Shown here one piece after another: positions 22,774-30,816 of a DNA stretch of 36,764 bases. The notes beneath the pieces were generated by a model that was given only the letters and a program-made list of their open reading frames with translations, had not been told where the DNA came from and ran no database searches. Source of the stretch: Candidatus Poribacteria bacterium (lineage in GTDB: Bacteria > Poribacteria > DTPJ01 > WJIO01); the NCBI GenBank assembly GCA_014730235.1, contig WJIO01000288.1, positions 1 to 36,764 on the forward strand, given 5' to 3'. Within the stretch, counting starts at the first letter, position 1. The number at the start of each line of letters is the position of its first letter. The position numbers were made by a program, and so were the translations under genes.

Positions 22774-25700
22774 ATGATGAAAGTAAAATTCACATTAATC
22801 ATCTCTTTAATTGCTTTGACTATAAGCTCTTTTGCTTATGCCGATTCAGTGGCAAATCTTACAGGCGATCAGGAAGTACCACCAGTGGAAACTCAGGCAA
22901 TGGGTCAGGCTGTATTTACACTTAATGAGGATGGAAGTGAGATTGGATACAAAATACTCGTATCCAATTTAGAAAACATAACCATGGCCCATATCCACAT
23001 TGCCCCGGTAGGCCAGAATGGAGCACCAGTAGTATGGTTATATCCACCCGAACCACCTGCTGTCTTAATTCCGGGTGTGACTAATGGAGTATTGGCAGAG
23101 GGTATTATCAATGAAATGTCTCTGATTGGTGATCTTGAAGGTCAGCCCCTTTCTGAGTTATTGGATTTGATAAAAACAAAACAAGCCTATGTTAATATCC
23201 ACACAGAACAGTATCCGGCTGGTGAGATAAGAGGACAGCTTATGATAACTCACAATGTTATGTTTAAGGCTGTCATAGAGAACATTTCAACACCTACTGC
23301 ATTCTCATCCAGTGGAGTTTTCAACACACCGGATGGTGCCGCAGAACCAGGCCCGGTTACTTCCGGAAGTAGCTATAGTTTCAATATAGGGGCAACACCA
23401 GGATCAAGAGTCTCATTCGCCACCATGTTTGTCCAGTCAAACGACTTATTCTACGCACCTGGTGAGATGGGAATACCACTCTTTGACGAAGATGGAGCAC
23501 CTGTAACTGGTGACGTAACTTCCCAGGTAATGCTCTGGGATGCAGGTACAGAAGTAAACCAGAAACCCGGTATAGGTATGGATCAAGCTCCAAGACAGGC
23601 TGGCCCGGATACCGGTGCAGATGAAAATGGTCCTGTGCAGGTTGTAAACGATGGTTATATGTATCCTGATATTGAGGATTCTATAAGTGTTGTGGTTACA
23701 CCGACTTCAGGAAACGAATTTGAAATTAGCATTAACAATATATCTGTGACACCTGAATTTTCATCCAGTGGAGTCTTTAACACACCCGATGGTGCCGCAG
23801 AACCAGGTCCACTGGCACCGGGATCAGCATATACATTTAGCGTCAGTGGAACACCAGGATCAAGAGTCTCATTCGCTACCATGTATGTCCAGTCAAATGA
23901 TTTATTCTACGCACCGGATGACATGGGAATATCACTCTTTGACGAAAACGGTACACCTTTAAGCGGGGATATTACTGCCCAGGTAATGCTCTGGGATGCA
24001 GGCACTGAGGTAAACCAGGAACCGGGTGTGGGAGAGGATCAAGCACCTCGACAGGCCGGTCCAGATACAGGCCCGGATGAAGATGGTCCTGTTCAGCCCG
24101 TAAATGATGGCTTTACTTATCCAGCCATAACAGATGTTCTGAATATAACAGTTACACCAACATCAGACACAGATTTTGAGATTATGATAGAGAACATTTC
24201 GACGGATGACACATTCCTGCTTGCTCCCGGTGTATGGGTAGTTCATAATGGAGATGCACCCTTATTCGCTGCCGGACAACCGGATATGGGCATGGGATTG
24301 GAAGCATTGGCTGAAGATGGTAATCCCACTATGCTGGCGGAATATCTTGCAACGCACAGCGGGCCTCCGGTAATCCTTGCTCCCGGCGTATGGGCTGTCC
24401 ATACTGAAGATGCACCCTTATTTGTCTCTGGACAGATGGATATGGGCATGGGATTGGAAGCATTAGCTGAAGATGGCGATCCGTCAGGTTTAGCAAATGC
24501 GTTGAGTGAAAAACCAGGTGTCACCTGGAGTGGAATATTTAACACACCTATGGAAGCATCTGAACCTGGGCCTCTTACACCTGGATCAAGCTACGAGTTC
24601 CATTTTAATGCTTTTCCCGGAACGAAGCTGTCATTTGCCACTATGTTTGTCCAGTCAAATGATCTATTCTACAGTCCTGATGAAATGGGAATAGAGCTAT
24701 TTAATCAATACGGTGGTGTTGTAAGTGGCGATGTTACTTCTCAGGTAATGCTCTGGGATGCAGGTACAGAAGTTAATCAACGTCCCGGTACGGGACTGGA
24801 TCAAGCTCCTCGTCAACCAGGACCAAATAATGGAGCAGATGAAAATGGTCCAGTGCAGCTTGTTAATGATGGTTATATGTATCCGGAAATTTCTCAATCC
24901 ATTCGGGTAACTATACATCCTATTATGCCTGAAGAACCGGATGATAAAGATTACAGTCATGTATTCTTCATGAATCTGTCAGCGGGACTTAATATGATCT
25001 CTCTACCTTTAGAGCCGGAAGAACACTATACAGCAAGAAGCTTTGCTGAAATGCTTGATGCCACAGTAGTCATCGAGTATGACAATACGACCGGAAAATT
25101 TGTTGGCTTCACACCAGCTTCACCGGGTGATGGCTTCATGATTAAGGGTGGTATGGGATACATAATAAATAGAAGACATGCCGGGGTTGTCACCTTTACA
25201 GGAGCACCATGGGAAAATGAACCTCAGGTAGATGCAGCTCCGCCGATGGCAAAAGATAATTCCGCATGGGCTTTCGTGGTTGACGGTAAGATAAGTCTGG
25301 ATCCCGGTTCTTATACAGTATCGGTAAGAAACCTTAGAACAAATACAGTAACTGCTAATACAATAAATGGCAAAAACAATTTCACTGCTGTATTTGCTGA
25401 TCTAAGTCGTAATGCCGTAATTCAGACAGGTGATATGGTGGAAATATTGGTGACAGACAACGAAGGTAAAATGGTCACAGAACCATTAATGCATCAAATT
25501 GGTGGTTTTGACATAAAAAGGGCTTTTGTGGATGTTAATATACCTTTGGCACAAATCATGCCAAAGAATAATGCACTTCTGCAAAATTATCCCAATCCCT
25601 TCAACCCGGAAACATGGGTCCCCTTCCAGCTATCTGAACCGTCTGATGTTGTTGTAAGTATATACAATTCAGAAGGTAAATTAGTTCGCGTTCTGGATTT

Positions 25701-25857
25701 GGGTTATAAAACCACAGGTAATTATTTCAGCAAAAGTGAAGCTGTATACTGGGACGGCAAAAACAAAACGGGAGAGCAACTCGCAAGTGGAGTATATTTC
25801 TATACTCTAAAAGCAGGTTCCTTCATATCAACCCGTAAAATGACTGTGCTGAAATAA
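22774..25857 (+). CDS. Secreted multidomain CHRD / spondin_N protein with FlgD-like C-terminus
   Basis: A 1027-residue exported protein: signal peptide (about 1-23, ending FAYA), CHRD domain (about 25-155; NLTGDQEVPPVET, AHIHIAP, NIHTEQYPAGEIRGQL), and three spondin_N-like repeats (about 163-312, 315-467, 468-720) each with FATMxVQSNDLFY, QVMLWDAGTEVNQ and QAPRQ(A/P)GP. The third repeat holds a tandem 52-residue duplication beginning LAPGVW at residues 483 and 535. Next comes a GLNMISLPL domain (from about 737). A FlgD-Ig-like C-terminal domain follows (about 930-1027; NYPNPFNPETW, YFYTLKAGS), a type often used as a sorting/anchoring domain. The first of two adjacent ATGs is chosen; GGAGG is ten bases upstream. 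Probably a surface adhesion protein. Confidence 0.85.
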   Translation: MMKVKFTLIISLIALTISSFAYADSVANLTGDQEVPPVETQAMGQAVFTLNEDGSEIGYKILVSNLENITMAHIHIAPVGQNGAPVVWLYPPEPPAVLIPGVTNGVLAEGIINEMSLIGDLEGQPLSELLDLIKTKQAYVNIHTEQYPAGEIRGQLMITHNVMFKAVIENISTPTAFSSSGVFNTPDGAAEPGPVTSGSSYSFNIGATPGSRVSFATMFVQSNDLFYAPGEMGIPLFDEDGAPVTGDVTSQVMLWDAGTEVNQKPGIGMDQAPRQAGPDTGADENGPVQVVNDGYMYPDIEDSISVVVTPTSGNEFEISINNISVTPEFSSSGVFNTPDGAAEPGPLAPGSAYTFSVSGTPGSRVSFATMYVQSNDLFYAPDDMGISLFDENGTPLSGDITAQVMLWDAGTEVNQEPGVGEDQAPRQAGPDTGPDEDGPVQPVNDGFTYPAITDVLNITVTPTSDTDFEIMIENISTDDTFLLAPGVWVVHNGDAPLFAAGQPDMGMGLEALAEDGNPTMLAEYLATHSGPPVILAPGVWAVHTEDAPLFVSGQMDMGMGLEALAEDGDPSGLANALSEKPGVTWSGIFNTPMEASEPGPLTPGSSYEFHFNAFPGTKLSFATMFVQSNDLFYSPDEMGIELFNQYGGVVSGDVTSQVMLWDAGTEVNQRPGTGLDQAPRQPGPNNGADENGPVQLVNDGYMYPEISQSIRVTIHPIMPEEPDDKDYSHVFFMNLSAGLNMISLPLEPEEHYTARSFAEMLDATVVIEYDNTTGKFVGFTPASPGDGFMIKGGMGYIINRRHAGVVTFTGAPWENEPQVDAAPPMAKDNSAWAFVVDGKISLDPGSYTVSVRNLRTNTVTANTINGKNNFTAVFADLSRNAVIQTGDMVEILVTDNEGKMVTEPLMHQIGGFDIKRAFVDVNIPLAQIMPKNNALLQNYPNPFNPETWVPFQLSEPSDVVVSIYNSEGKLVRVLDLGYKTTGNYFSKSEAVYWDGKNKTGEQLASGVYFYTLKAGSFISTRKMTVLK
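24220..24531 (+). repeat. Tandem 156-bp in-frame duplication inside the spondin_N gene
   Basis: Two units, 24220-24375 and 24376-24531, each encode 52 residues with LAPGVWxVH, APLF, DMGMGLEALAEDG. One copy of such a segment is normal at the start of bacterial spondin_N domains; here it is doubled in the third repeat and missing from the first two. Confidence 0.75.
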
Positions 25858-25873
25858 CCTGATTATTATAAAC

Positions 25874-25906
25874 ACTAAAAAGGCTCTCTTTGAGAGCCTT
25901 TTTAGT
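25874..25906 (+). terminator. Strong rho-independent terminator of the CHRD/spondin gene
   Basis: A perfect 15-bp stem (25874-25888 with 25892-25906) with a 3-base loop: ACTAAAAAGGCTCTC and GAGAGCCTTTTTAGT. The A/T-rich base of the stem makes the run of T follow the GC-rich part directly. It lies 16 bases after the stop codon. Confidence 0.9.
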
Positions 25907-25918
25907 TCCTGATATAAA

Positions 25919-25988
25919 TTCCCTTAATGGGCGAAAACCATTTCCACCATTATTAATATTCACTGTTTTTCTGTGAATATATTTAAAA
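25919..25988. repeat. Composite short intergenic repeats
   Basis: TTCCCTTAATGGGC (25919-25932) repeats the motif at 3806. ATTCACTGTTTTTCTGTGAA (from 25958) and the following ATTTAAAA repeat the motif at 30751-30781. Both are placed against the left side of a hairpin element whose own left end is missing. Confidence 0.5.
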
Positions 25989-25997
25989 TTAAGTCCT

Positions 25998-26145
25998 GTC
26001 ATTCCTGCGGAAGCAGTAATCCAGTAGATCCGCATAAAGAATGGATTACTGCTTCCGCAGGAATGACAAGCTGAGAAAATTTTCAATTATAACCACGCTC
26101 AAACCGGAAGAGCCAAAATTTTCACGGACATAAATTTTATGCTTG
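25998..26145. repeat. Dispersed hairpin element with 26-bp perfect stem and outer extension
   Basis: Within the 393-base gap 25858-26250. A perfect 26-bp stem (25998-26023 with 26042-26067, 18-base loop) with core GTCATTCCTGCGGAAGCAG. The right terminal motif is CGCTCAAACCGGAAGAGCC (ends 26114), followed by the outer block AAAATTTTCACGGA, then TAAATTTTAT, shared with 10659-10689 and, inverted, 22261-22290. The left terminus is replaced by another short repeat. Confidence 0.8.
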
Positions 26146-26162
26146 CCGAAGCTAGATTTTCT

Positions 26163-26191
26163 TTGAAATGTAATTATATATCAGATATAAT
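26163..26191 (+). promoter_or_regulatory. Consensus-like promoter of the dppA-like gene
   Basis: TTGAAA (26163-26168), 17-base spacer, TATAAT (26186-26191). It predicts a leader of about 53 bases before the ATG at 26251. It lies just outside the repeat element. Confidence 0.7.
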
Positions 26192-26250
26192 AGTTTTTCA
26201 AGAGTATAAGAAACCAAAAATAGTTAAGAATAGGTAAACAGGAGCAAAAA

Positions 26251-27069
26251 ATGAAAATATACATATCTGCTGATATAGAGGGTGCAACAGGAGTAGTTCA
26301 CGGCGACCAGACCGGCGGCTCATCCACTGATTACATGAGGGCGCGAAAGTTTATGACCGGCGATGTAAACGCTGCTATTGAAGGGGCATTAAAAGCCGGT
26401 GCTGATGAAGTCTGGGTCAAAGATGCCCATGCTAACGCGAGGAATATTCTGCTGGAAGAGCTAAACGAAGCCGCATATCTAATATCAGGCTGGGATGTAA
26501 AAAGCACAATGGTTCAGGGTATTGACGACAGTTTCCATGCCCTTATACTTATTGGATACCACAGCATGGCCGGAACTGAAAACGGTATATTATCCCATAC
26601 ATTTTCCGGTGTAGTAAAAAGCCTGAGTATAAACGGTGTGCAGATGGGAGAACCGGAGCTAAGCTCTTTAATAGCGGGATATTACGGCGTTCCGGTAGTG
26701 TTCATCGCCGGAGATCAGACTGCTGTAAAAGAGTTAACCAGTTTTGTAGGCGATATACCCCATGCCATAACAAAATACGGCATGTGGAGGGATTCGGGAA
26801 GGACAATACATCCGTCAGTTACCGGCAAAGCAATAACTGACGGCGTTTCAGAGGCTTTGTCCAATCTGGATAAATTCAAACCTTTTCAGGTAGAAAAACC
26901 CGTCAATATGTCTCTCAGGTTAACATCAACCAAAATGGCTGACTTGATAAGCCTTGTGCCCGGGGTGGAAAAAACTGATATTGATCGGGTGGATTATCAG
27001 ACGGAAGACGTCTTAAAAATGACTCAGATGTTCCGCATAATGCTGGCTTTAGCCAGAAACGCGGGGTAA
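26251..27069 (+). CDS. dppA: D-aminopeptidase DppA-like peptidase, family M55
   Basis: A 272-residue zinc aminopeptidase of family M55, which in Bacillus DppA cleaves N-terminal D-amino acids from short peptides and forms a large ring-shaped cytoplasmic complex. The metal ligands are visible: Asp8 and Glu10 (SADIEGATGV), His60 (VKDAHAN), His104 (GYHSMAG) and Glu134 (QMGEPELS). Length matches the family. The start has ACAGGAGC upstream. A single-gene unit with its own promoter (26163-26191). No dipeptide permease genes are adjacent, unlike Bacillus. Likely use of D-amino-acid peptides from cell-wall turnover. Convergent with the deiodinase-like gene; a small GGTTACG-AC-CGTAACC hairpin (27083-27098) lies between. 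Confidence 0.9.
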   Translation: MKIYISADIEGATGVVHGDQTGGSSTDYMRARKFMTGDVNAAIEGALKAGADEVWVKDAHANARNILLEELNEAAYLISGWDVKSTMVQGIDDSFHALILIGYHSMAGTENGILSHTFSGVVKSLSINGVQMGEPELSSLIAGYYGVPVVFIAGDQTAVKELTSFVGDIPHAITKYGMWRDSGRTIHPSVTGKAITDGVSEALSNLDKFKPFQVEKPVNMSLRLTSTKMADLISLVPGVEKTDIDRVDYQTEDVLKMTQMFRIMLALARNAG

Positions 27070-27082
27070 CGCAGAAATTCCG

Positions 27083-27098
27083 GGTTACGACCGTAACC
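27083..27098. terminator. Small hairpin between convergent genes
   Basis: GGTTACG (27083-27089) pairs with CGTAACC (27092-27098), a 7-bp stem, followed by CACAAAAAA. Weak candidate for the dppA-like gene or, on the other strand (TTTTTTGTG before it), for the facing gene. Confidence 0.3.
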
Positions 27099-27112
27099 AC
27101 AAAAAACTACCG

Positions 27113-27898
27113 TCAGGTGGCACATATCCTGGTCAGATAACGGGACATTTCTTCCGGATTAAATCCACTATGTCCCTTTTTACCTTTATAGTAAATTTTA
27201 CCCTTTTTGTCCACAATGTATAACCTGTCTGGCCAGGCTGCATATGCTTCTTCTACCTTATTATCGATGTCATCCACAACTGCGGTGAATGTGAGTCCAA
27301 GTTTTTTATAACACTCTTTCGCTATTGCCAGACGCTCTTCATAAGTTTGCGGTTTTTTGTAAACAATATTCTCTTCAATGTTAACATCCAACTGTGATTC
27401 GTCAGATGTATGGGATTCCCGGATGTAGACAAACAGCCATTCCGACTTGGACTTAAATTTTTGATAAATTCTTTCCAAAGTCTCGGCCTGAGTTCTGAAA
27501 GTTGGTAATGTGTAGCTGCCAAAGACCAACACAACTGGCTTTTTGCCTTTATATTGGGAAAGGGTTACAGTCTTTTCACCATCCAGAGTTTTAAGGGTAA
27601 AGTCCGGTGCTTCTTGACCAATGCCGGGGCCTTCTTCCTTTCTTCTGCGGTTTGCTATAAACTTGTTTATTTCTGTCTTATCAACCATGCCGTTCCTATC
27701 CAGATCTGCCTCAGCAAAAAATTTTTGATTTTCCTCCAGGGAAATCTGACCGTCCTTGTTTAAGTCCATAAGACGCAGGAACAGGGAGGATAAGCTTAAA
27801 GCTGGTGTTATTGGCCTGCTTTTTCTTTCGCTCTGGGCGTAAACCATGGACGAGATTATGAAAGCTGACAGGATTATATACAATATTAGCTTTTTCAA
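27113..27898 (-). CDS. Exported EF-hand plus iodothyronine-deiodinase-like thioredoxin-fold protein, catalytic residue replaced
   Basis: A 261-residue exported protein: signal peptide (MKKLILYIILSAFIISSMVYA), two EF-hand loops (DLNKDGQISLEE, 45-56; DLDRNGMVDKTE, 65-76), then a thioredoxin-fold domain (about 90-255) resembling iodothyronine deiodinase (GQEAPDFTLKTLDG, FGSYTLPTFR, LFVYIRESHTSD). In deiodinases the residue before Pro is selenocysteine or cysteine; here it is Leu131, codon TTA at 27508-27506. The TTG start at 27898 is preferred: it follows AAAGGG and gives a clean signal peptide. An ATG at 27937 would add 13 residues and overlap the upstream gene. Second gene of an operon with a URO-D-like gene. 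Calcium binding is likely, while redox or deiodinase activity is unlikely. Confidence 0.75.
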   Translation of the reverse strand: MKKLILYIILSAFIISSMVYAQSERKSRPITPALSLSSLFLRLMDLNKDGQISLEENQKFFAEADLDRNGMVDKTEINKFIANRRRKEEGPGIGQEAPDFTLKTLDGEKTVTLSQYKGKKPVVLVFGSYTLPTFRTQAETLERIYQKFKSKSEWLFVYIRESHTSDESQLDVNIEENIVYKKPQTYEERLAIAKECYKKLGLTFTAVVDDIDNKVEEAYAAWPDRLYIVDKKGKIYYKGKKGHSGFNPEEMSRYLTRICAT

Positions 27899-27917
27899 TA
27901 CGTGTTTTCCCTTTGGT

Positions 27918-29123
27918 CTACTGGTCATATCGTCCATATTTCTGTATAGCTGACATTATCAGGCGCATTCCTGTAAGTCGTGAGCCGTTGTTTATGCTTC
28001 CGGCTGTTGCGAAAACAAGCCCGCGCTTTTCCCGGGCCATTTCAAAATCCCTCAGGAATTCTGCCACGATGTTTACCTCTTCGTTGCGGCTGTATGTAAA
28101 CGGAGCCAGAACGCCATTTATTACCGCGTTTGGCATGTATTTTCTTATATGGTCAACCATCACACCCGGGCCGAAATTTACCCCTGTGAGGTTACATCGG
28201 GCCAGAACAGGCACGATATGACCCATATCAGAATCGCTGTGCTGGTAGCGTCTGTCCTTTGGATCGGGGCTGCAATAATCCCATATTCCTTTTACTATGG
28301 GAAGGGCAAAAAACTCATACATCTCAGGATTCAGCAAAACGCAGTTGTCATCGGCGAAGCTAAATCCCCGGGGTCTGTTCTCAAAAGTATAACCGGCTTC
28401 TTCGTCGTGGATACGGATTTTTTCCAGCATTACCTTCAATATGGTATCCCTCAACCGGGCAGCCAGTTTGGGGTTGTCCACTATAAGGAACAAAAGCTCC
28501 TGAGCGCCAAACATGGATGTGGCAAAGGTTACGGGGCCTCTCTGACCCCTGTAAAGGGACGGTTTGATCCCCTGGGGCATGAGTTTTTCTTTTACCTCAT
28601 ACCAGTTATCGGGTAAAATAAAACTGCGCAGGTTTTCCAACCGTTTATCCACCCTGTCAAGAAGGGCTTTTAATTCATCCTCGGTTTCTGCGGCTTTCAT
28701 CAGCCACCAGGACTGGCTATCATCAAGCCACACATTTTCCATTTCAAATACATCATGGATGCCCTTAACACCGGGATAACCGGGACGATTTGGGCCAGGT
28801 CGGGCTTCGCTTAACAACCGTCTGCCGACGATCTTCTCGGATTTATCGTTATAGGCTTTACTGACTGACAGACGCCATTCTGCATTACCCCGATATTTCT
28901 TCCATTGCTGTTCTATCCCAAGTTCAGCAAAGACGCACTCCCAGTTGCATATAGCTCCCAGGGGAACCTGGGGAATATCCTCGCCAAAGGGGTCTCTTCT
29001 TGAAATGTTATGATCAGCCCAGAATTTTTCCAGATCTACAGGTGCAAGTCCATCGTTGGCATGGGCTTGTTTAACCAGGTCTTTTGCTATTTTAATGTGT
29101 TCATCTTTTAGATTTATGCTCAT
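27918..29123 (-). CDS. URO-D-superfamily TIM-barrel protein
   Basis: A 401-residue soluble protein I place in the uroporphyrinogen decarboxylase-like superfamily by its C-terminal half: FATSMFGAQELLFLIVDNP, YTFENRPRGFSFADDNCVLLNPEMYEFFALPI, HSDSDMGHIVPVLARCNLTGVNFGPG and a final GLVFATAGSINNGS block, equivalent to the closing strand of that barrel. It is longer and more diverged than the copy at 21092-22159 and lacks the HSCG motif, having HSDSDMGH at that place. The start has AGAGGT four bases upstream. Followed after 19 bases by the deiodinase-like gene. Function unknown; a methyltransferase-like role is possible. Confidence 0.7.
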   Translation of the reverse strand: MSINLKDEHIKIAKDLVKQAHANDGLAPVDLEKFWADHNISRRDPFGEDIPQVPLGAICNWECVFAELGIEQQWKKYRGNAEWRLSVSKAYNDKSEKIVGRRLLSEARPGPNRPGYPGVKGIHDVFEMENVWLDDSQSWWLMKAAETEDELKALLDRVDKRLENLRSFILPDNWYEVKEKLMPQGIKPSLYRGQRGPVTFATSMFGAQELLFLIVDNPKLAARLRDTILKVMLEKIRIHDEEAGYTFENRPRGFSFADDNCVLLNPEMYEFFALPIVKGIWDYCSPDPKDRRYQHSDSDMGHIVPVLARCNLTGVNFGPGVMVDHIRKYMPNAVINGVLAPFTYSRNEEVNIVAEFLRDFEMAREKRGLVFATAGSINNGSRLTGMRLIMSAIQKYGRYDQ

Positions 29124-29244
29124 GTGTACCTCTCGAATAATTTAGGAGTGATATATTCCGGTTCTTCAATCTCTATAAAACCACAAGTTTTCAAGTTTCT
29201 ATAGAGTTCAGGAATATAATTTTTCTATAAACATTAATGATATT

Positions 29245-30444
29245 TCATATATTGCACTTAATATAATCATAGGACATATCACATGTCCATAGAGTCGCTT
29301 TTGCATTACCGGCTTTTAGATCGAAGGTAATGGTAAATTCGCTCTTTTTTATGATATCTTTGGCATTCGCCTTATCGTAACCAGTGGTGATGCTGTTTTC
29401 AACTATTTTCAGATCATCTAGCCATATATTCGTCGCTGTTCCATCCATTTCAATGCCGGAAGCTCCCAGGGTTGACATGTATCTTCCCCAGTTGTCATCC
29501 TCACCAAAGAATGATGTTTTTACCAATGGTGAACGGGCCAAGGCATGGGCAGCTTTGCTGGCATCCTGGTTTGTTTTAGCACCTTTAATCCTGATTTCAA
29601 CAAATTTGGTAGCACCCTCACCGTCTTTTACAATCATCTTTGCCAGTTTTAGTGTTACAAAATCCAGAGCTTCGCAGAATTTTTTGTAGCTTTTATCTTT
29701 GCTATTTATAACTTCATTTTCAGCCATGCCATTTGCCATGATTATTACCGTGTCATTTGTACTCATATCCCCATCAATGGAGATCATGTTAAAGGATTTA
29801 TCGACTGATGCCTTTAATGCACTCTGAAGCAAAGGCTGATCTATATTTACGTCAGTGGCTAAAAAACAAAGCATGGTGGCCATGTTTGGTTCGATCATAC
29901 CTGCGCCTTTTACTATACCGCCTATCCGGCATTTCTTTTCATTTAGCTGAAATTCCACAGCTATTTCCTTGGGGAACTTATCGGTTGTCATTATTGCATG
30001 GGCTGCCTGATTTCCGCCGTCATAACTCAGTTTATTAAAGGCTTTTTTTATTCCTGCTTCTACTTTTTCCATAGGCATGGGAACACCGATTCGACCTGTT
30101 GAACCGATTAGCACAAGTTCCGGGGATATATTCAATAATTCAGCCGTAAGCTGAGCCATGCGTATTGCGTCTTTTAATCCCTGTTCACCGGTGCAGGCGT
30201 TGGGGTTGCCGCTGTTGGCTACTATGGCCTGGGCTTTACCATTTTTAATATGCTCCTGGGATATTATCACCGGTGCGGCCTTGGCTTTGTTTGTGGTAAA
30301 TGTTCCCGCCGTCGGAGACGGTTTATCACAGACAATCAGGGCTAAATCCCGCTTTTCTTTGTAATATGGGGTTTTTATTCCACATTCTACACCAGCAGCG
30401 CGAATTCCCGGGACTGCCGTTATACCACCGTCTGTTTGTTTCAT
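29245..30444 (-). CDS. argJ: Bifunctional ornithine acetyltransferase / N-acetylglutamate synthase ArgJ
   Basis: A 399-residue arginine-biosynthesis enzyme that transfers acetyl from N-acetylornithine to glutamate and may also use acetyl-CoA. The autocatalytic cleavage motif KGAGMIEPNMATMLC is present, with cleavage expected before Thr190 to give alpha and beta chains. Other hallmarks: GGITAVPGIRAAGV at the start, GTFTTNKAKAAPV, ANSGNPNACTG, SFFGEDDNWGR and a hydrophobic C-terminus ending CDMSYDYIKCNI-like. Length is normal. The start has AGGAGG five bases upstream. No other arg genes are next to it; it appears monocistronic, so pathway genes must lie elsewhere. Confidence 0.95.
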   Translation of the reverse strand: MKQTDGGITAVPGIRAAGVECGIKTPYYKEKRDLALIVCDKPSPTAGTFTTNKAKAAPVIISQEHIKNGKAQAIVANSGNPNACTGEQGLKDAIRMAQLTAELLNISPELVLIGSTGRIGVPMPMEKVEAGIKKAFNKLSYDGGNQAAHAIMTTDKFPKEIAVEFQLNEKKCRIGGIVKGAGMIEPNMATMLCFLATDVNIDQPLLQSALKASVDKSFNMISIDGDMSTNDTVIIMANGMAENEVINSKDKSYKKFCEALDFVTLKLAKMIVKDGEGATKFVEIRIKGAKTNQDASKAAHALARSPLVKTSFFGEDDNWGRYMSTLGASGIEMDGTATNIWLDDLKIVENSITTGYDKANAKDIIKKSEFTITFDLKAGNAKATLWTCDMSYDYIKCNI

Positions 30445-30590
30445 GTTATCCTCCTGGAATTTAATCGTTAAAAAATGAAAGAGTTGTTATACAATAACCG
30501 AGTTAAAAATACACCTCGCGCCCTTATTGGTCTAAGAATTCTAAAAAATCTCTAAAACCAATGTTTATAAGAATTCAGGATGAAGAAACA

Positions 30591-30694
30591 GATGAAAATG
30601 CTCAAAGAATATAGTTCTATGTCATTCCTGCTTCAAGCTTTTTGAAAAAGCTTGAAGCAGGAATGACAGCCTGATAGCATTTTCATTTGCTAGT
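30591..30694. repeat. Dispersed hairpin element, expanded palindrome form
   Basis: In the 372-base gap 30445-30816. A 47-base near-perfect palindrome (30621-30667): 23-bp arms around a single G, GTCATTCCTGCTTCAAGCTT... with the inverse. Flanks GATGAAAATGCT and AGCATTTTCATT form a second outer inverted repeat (30591-30602 and 30677-30688), but the CCGGGTTTA-type termini are absent. A further short repeat (ATTCACTGTTTTTCTATGAA) lies at 30751. No gene seen in the gap. Confidence 0.75.
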
Positions 30695-30750
30695 GTCTCT
30701 TTAAGCACTGCAACATCTGGTTTTAGTTAATTTTAGAAATATCAGTTGGT

Positions 30751-30781
30751 ATTCACTGTTTTTCTATGAATAAATTTAAAA
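30751..30781. repeat. Short intergenic repeat, ATTCACTGTTTTTCT type (copy 2)
   Basis: ATTCACTGTTTTTCTATGAA followed by TAAATTTAAAA differs at only two positions from 25958-25988. It lies 36 bases beyond the stop of the M50 protease gene, which is transcribed toward it; a CACTGTTTTTCTC fragment also occurs at 19298. Confidence 0.5.
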
Positions 30782-30816
30782 CTATACTTTCGCACCTTTT
30801 TAAAAGCCAATAACCT

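Noticed and set aside
27506..27508. Possible selenocysteine codon in the deiodinase-like gene
   Set aside because: The codon is TTA, not TGA, and no insertion hairpin is evident after it, so no selenoprotein can be claimed.
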